Positions 61,949 through 64,000 of a stretch of DNA of 64,000 nucleotides are shown here, piece by piece. Every line of letters begins with the position of its first letter. Position 1 is the first letter of the stretch. The stretch comes from Cucumis sativus (Eukaryota; Streptophyta; Magnoliopsida; Cucurbitales; Cucurbitaceae): positions 26,725,498 to 26,789,497 of the forward strand of contig NC_026660.2 in assembly GCF_000004075.3 (NCBI RefSeq). The letters are read 5' to 3'. Under the pieces are notes generated by a model, which made no database searches, was not told the DNA's origin, and saw only the letters and a program-made list of their open reading frames with translations. A program made the position numbers and the translations under genes.

Positions 61949-62119
61949 ATGGGTTCAGAGGGGGAAGGAAGATCGAAGAAGATTGTGAAAGATCCTGGGG
62001 AAACAGGGGAACGAACTGGGAAATTGTACAGAGTCGGAACGTCCTCTGTTTCTTCCTTTAACTCTAAAGTTTTCTGCTACGTTGAACCACTGCTTAAGCT
62101 TCTAGAACTTCTTGTGTAA
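61949..62119 (+). other. Upstream ORF (56 codons) in the HD-Zip leader
   Basis: ATG at 61949 opens a frame starting MGSEGEGRSKKIVKDPGE and ending LLKLLELLV, with its stop 82 nt before the main ATG at 62202. It is out of frame with the main protein. The composition (charged start, Leu-rich end) is that of a real peptide more than of chance AT-rich DNA. It could hold back translation of the main frame. The transcription start is not proven, so its presence in the mRNA is inferred. Confidence 0.4.
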
Positions 62120-62201
62120 ACTTCAAACAAATTACGCTTTAGGGGGTTACTATAACTATTTGATCCAACTTTGGGAGTTGTTTTCTTAATTTTCTTCCGT
62201 C

Positions 62202-63529
62202 ATGAAGAGGCATGGCAGCTCAGATTCCTTGGGTGCTTTGATGTCCGTCTGTCCTACTTCAGGTTTAAATATAATCAACAGTTTTGTTTTATATATCTCC
62301 ATTTCTTTATTCTTCGTCTATTGCTTAATTTCCATTTTCCCGACATCCCATGTGAGTTTATTTTTTCTTTTGTTTCTTTAATTTCTTGTCCCTTTTTAGA
62401 CCCAATCACTCGCAAGAATCTTTTCGATTTTCCTTTTCCAACTCGATTCATTACGAATAGCGATGCATCATGCAGTACATCTGGCTTATTAGTATTACAC
62501 ACTCTTACTTGCAGAGGAACAGAGTCCGAGAAACAGCCACGTTTATGGCAGGGAGTTTCAGTCGATGTTGGATGGCTTAGATGAAGAAGGCTCCATCGAA
62601 GAACACTGTCATGTGGGGGAGAAGAAAAGGAGACTCAGCGTAGATCAAGTTAAGGCGTTGGAGAAAACATTTGAGATCGAGAACAAGCTCGAACCGGAGA
62701 GAAAAGTGAAGCTTGCTCAAGAACTTGGCCTGCAGCCAAGGCAAGTTGCTGTTTGGTTCCAAAATCGCAGAGCACGTTGGAAAACTAAGCAGCTCGAGAG
62801 AGATTATGGCCTTCTCAAAGCCAATTATGAATCTCTCAAGCGTAGTTTCGATACCCTTCAGCAGGATAATGATGCTCTGCTCAAAGAGGTTGATATTTAT
62901 AAAACCCCAGAGAGTATTCGTAGTGAATCTTGAAGTTTCTTTACTTCTCCTAATTTATTGAGTTGAATTTGCCTGTCTCTGTTTTGTAGATCAAGGAATT
63001 GAAATCCAAGCTTGAAGAAGAGAAGACGGAGAGCAATTTGTCAGTGAAAGAAGAGATTTTCGTGTCGGAATCCGACAATTTACTAATTGAACAGACAACT
63101 AATCATCTTCCGGTGGATCATATTTCTCTTCCCGTTGCTTCGGATCATTCCGATGACTTCAACTACGAGAGCTTCAGAACCGTCGGCGCCGATGACGGCG
63201 ATGATCAAAGAGTTGAAGTGTCGTTATTCACTGATTTTAAAGATGGGTCGTCGGACAGCGACTCAAGCGCCATATTGAACGAAGACAACAGCCCAAACGC
63301 CGTCGTTTCGTCAGCGACTGCTGGAATGCTCCAAAGCCATCACCAAATTCTGTCGTCTCCGGCGACGTCTTTGAACTGCTATCCGTTTCAAAAGGCTGCT
63401 TATAATAATGCACAACAATTCGTGAAAATTGAAGAACACAATTTCTTCAGCGGAGAAGAGACCTGTAATTTGTTCTCCGATGAACAAGCCCCCTCTATGC
63501 ATTGGTACTGCCCAGATCAGTGGAACTAA
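62202..63529 (+). CDS. Homeodomain-leucine zipper class I transcription factor (ATHB-6/16-like), 324 aa
   Basis: Exons are 62202-62262, 62515-62888 and 62990-63529 (975 nt, GT/AG, phases agree). The N-terminus [20 protein letters not shown] and the SRE-like [15 protein letters not shown] are typical of the ATHB-5/6/16 group. The homeodomain covers about 57-111 ([19 protein letters not shown], then [18 protein letters not shown]). The leucine zipper has Leu at 114, 121, 128, 135, 142 and 149 and is split by the last intron after E145. The C-terminal half is acidic and Ser-rich, with the conserved end [12 protein letters not shown]. Class I HD-Zip dimers bind CAATNATTG-type sites in the nucleus. 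The ATHB-6 branch is linked to ABA signalling, and ATHB-16 to light and growth control. Without a tree the branch call is tentative; the class call is firm. Confidence 0.93.
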
Positions 63530-64000
63530 AAATAATATCATCCCCCGATCACCGGAGTAAAATCTAGTGTTGGTAATTCGCATTGTGCAGAATAATAAAA
63601 TTAAAAAAAAAAAAAAAGGAAGAAAACTGTGGGATTGGTCGGATAGGGAGCAGCTGTCGGCTCCGGCCAGAGAGAGACGGTGGAGAGAGAAAGAGAGAGT
63701 GAGATTTAAGTGGATGAAAATGAAGGACAGAGGGAAGAGAGTCTTCATTGGAGTGAAGCTGTAAAAAGGAAACTTTTAAGAGATGGATGGTTGGATGATT
63801 AGAACAAATATTGTAATGAACAAATAATCATTCCCTTTTGCTTTTTTATTCCGTCTTTTTTTCCCCTTTCATTTCTTAACAATTTCCATGCCCGCCCTAC
63901 ACTTTCTTCATTCTTCTCTTTTTACTCACCTCTCATTGTTCTTACAAACGAGGAACAACAAGTCCACCAATATTTACCAAAACTACTATATCAATTATTT
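63530..64000. other. 3' flank of the HD-Zip gene
   Basis: Starts with the 3' UTR; an AATAATAAAA at about 63592 could be a polyadenylation signal, and AT-rich words near 63810-63830 are an alternative. Frames on both strands here are short or antisense to the gene. Nothing else is seen to the end of the window. Confidence 0.45.

Larger units (their letters stand above)
48988..62201. other. Gene-free stretch of 13 kb upstream of the HD-Zip gene
   Basis: 49000-49300 is the ATL promoter. The rest is AT-rich with a foldback element (50620-50844), G-boxes at 52472-52477 and 56462-56467, several microsatellites, and GC-richer islands at 55500-55630, 56400-56560 and 58150-58300 without coding frames. 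From about 61440 it becomes the HD-Zip promoter and leader. No frame over 60 codons in it resembles a protein. Confidence 0.5.

Noticed and set aside
61817-62119. 100-codon frame read as a gene
   Set aside because: It begins before or at the likely transcription start and its first 44 codons are T-rich leader DNA. Only the part from 61949 is kept, as an upstream ORF.
63311-63748. 145-codon minus-strand frame over the HD-Zip last exon
   Set aside because: Antisense shadow of the HD-Zip coding exon and its 3' UTR; no domain.
1-64000. CRISPR arrays, operons, rRNA and tRNA genes, integrated virus
   Set aside because: No regularly spaced identical repeats, no complete tRNA or rRNA, and no reverse transcriptase, coat or integrase frames were seen; the window is ordinary plant nuclear DNA.

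Overview
This is a plant nuclear window. The genes have GT-AG introns, the intergenic DNA is AT-rich, and the families are plant-specific (HD-Zip, MIZU-KUSSEI/DUF617, classical AGP, GEM-like GRAM, ATL RING-H2, DETOXIFICATION/MATE). Codon use, intron size and the look of the dispersed repeats suggest a small-genome eudicot. A cucurbit such as Cucumis is my best guess, but that rests on recollection of repeat style and not on a search.

Nine protein-coding genes are supported and all appear intact. In order: a 4-exon GEM-like GRAM-domain gene on the minus strand (1136-5649) with a 3.4-kb intron; a single-exon classical arabinogalactan protein gene (11030-11521, +); three head-to-tail DETOXIFICATION (MATE) transporter genes of eight exons each (14482-16702, 19238-22422, 28188-31196, all +); a single-exon RING-H2 ATL E3 ligase gene (32295-32894, -), tail-to-tail with the third transporter; a single-exon MIZU-KUSSEI1-like DUF617 gene (37285-37953, +); a 10-exon GH5 beta-glucosidase/exo-glucanase gene with a fascin-like insert (42121-45835, -); a second, larger ATL gene (47794-48987, -); and a 3-exon HD-Zip class I transcription factor gene (62202-63529, +).

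The most striking structure is the transporter cluster. Copies 2 and 3 are a recent segmental duplication of about 4.2-4.7 kb that carried introns and both flanks. Copy 1 is older but keeps identical lengths for all six internal exons. Other non-genic structure: a roughly 0.95-kb element with long terminal inverted repeats (12.7-13.7 kb), a MITE-like foldback (50.6-50.8 kb), a degenerate TTGATACAC repeat field (8.0-8.5 kb), and microsatellites. A gene-free stretch of about 13 kb lies upstream of the HD-Zip gene, whose 5' leader holds a 56-codon upstream ORF.

The genes do not form a pathway. Cell-wall/secretory functions (AGP, GH5), transport (MATE), ubiquitin ligases (ATL) and growth/ABA-type regulators (GEM-like, MIZ1-like, HD-Zip I) sit side by side, as is usual in plant chromosomes. 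I found no CRISPR, operon, tRNA, rRNA or recognisable autonomous transposon, and nothing I would call a wholly new system. Exon borders were read by eye from family conservation, reading phase and GT/AG signals.
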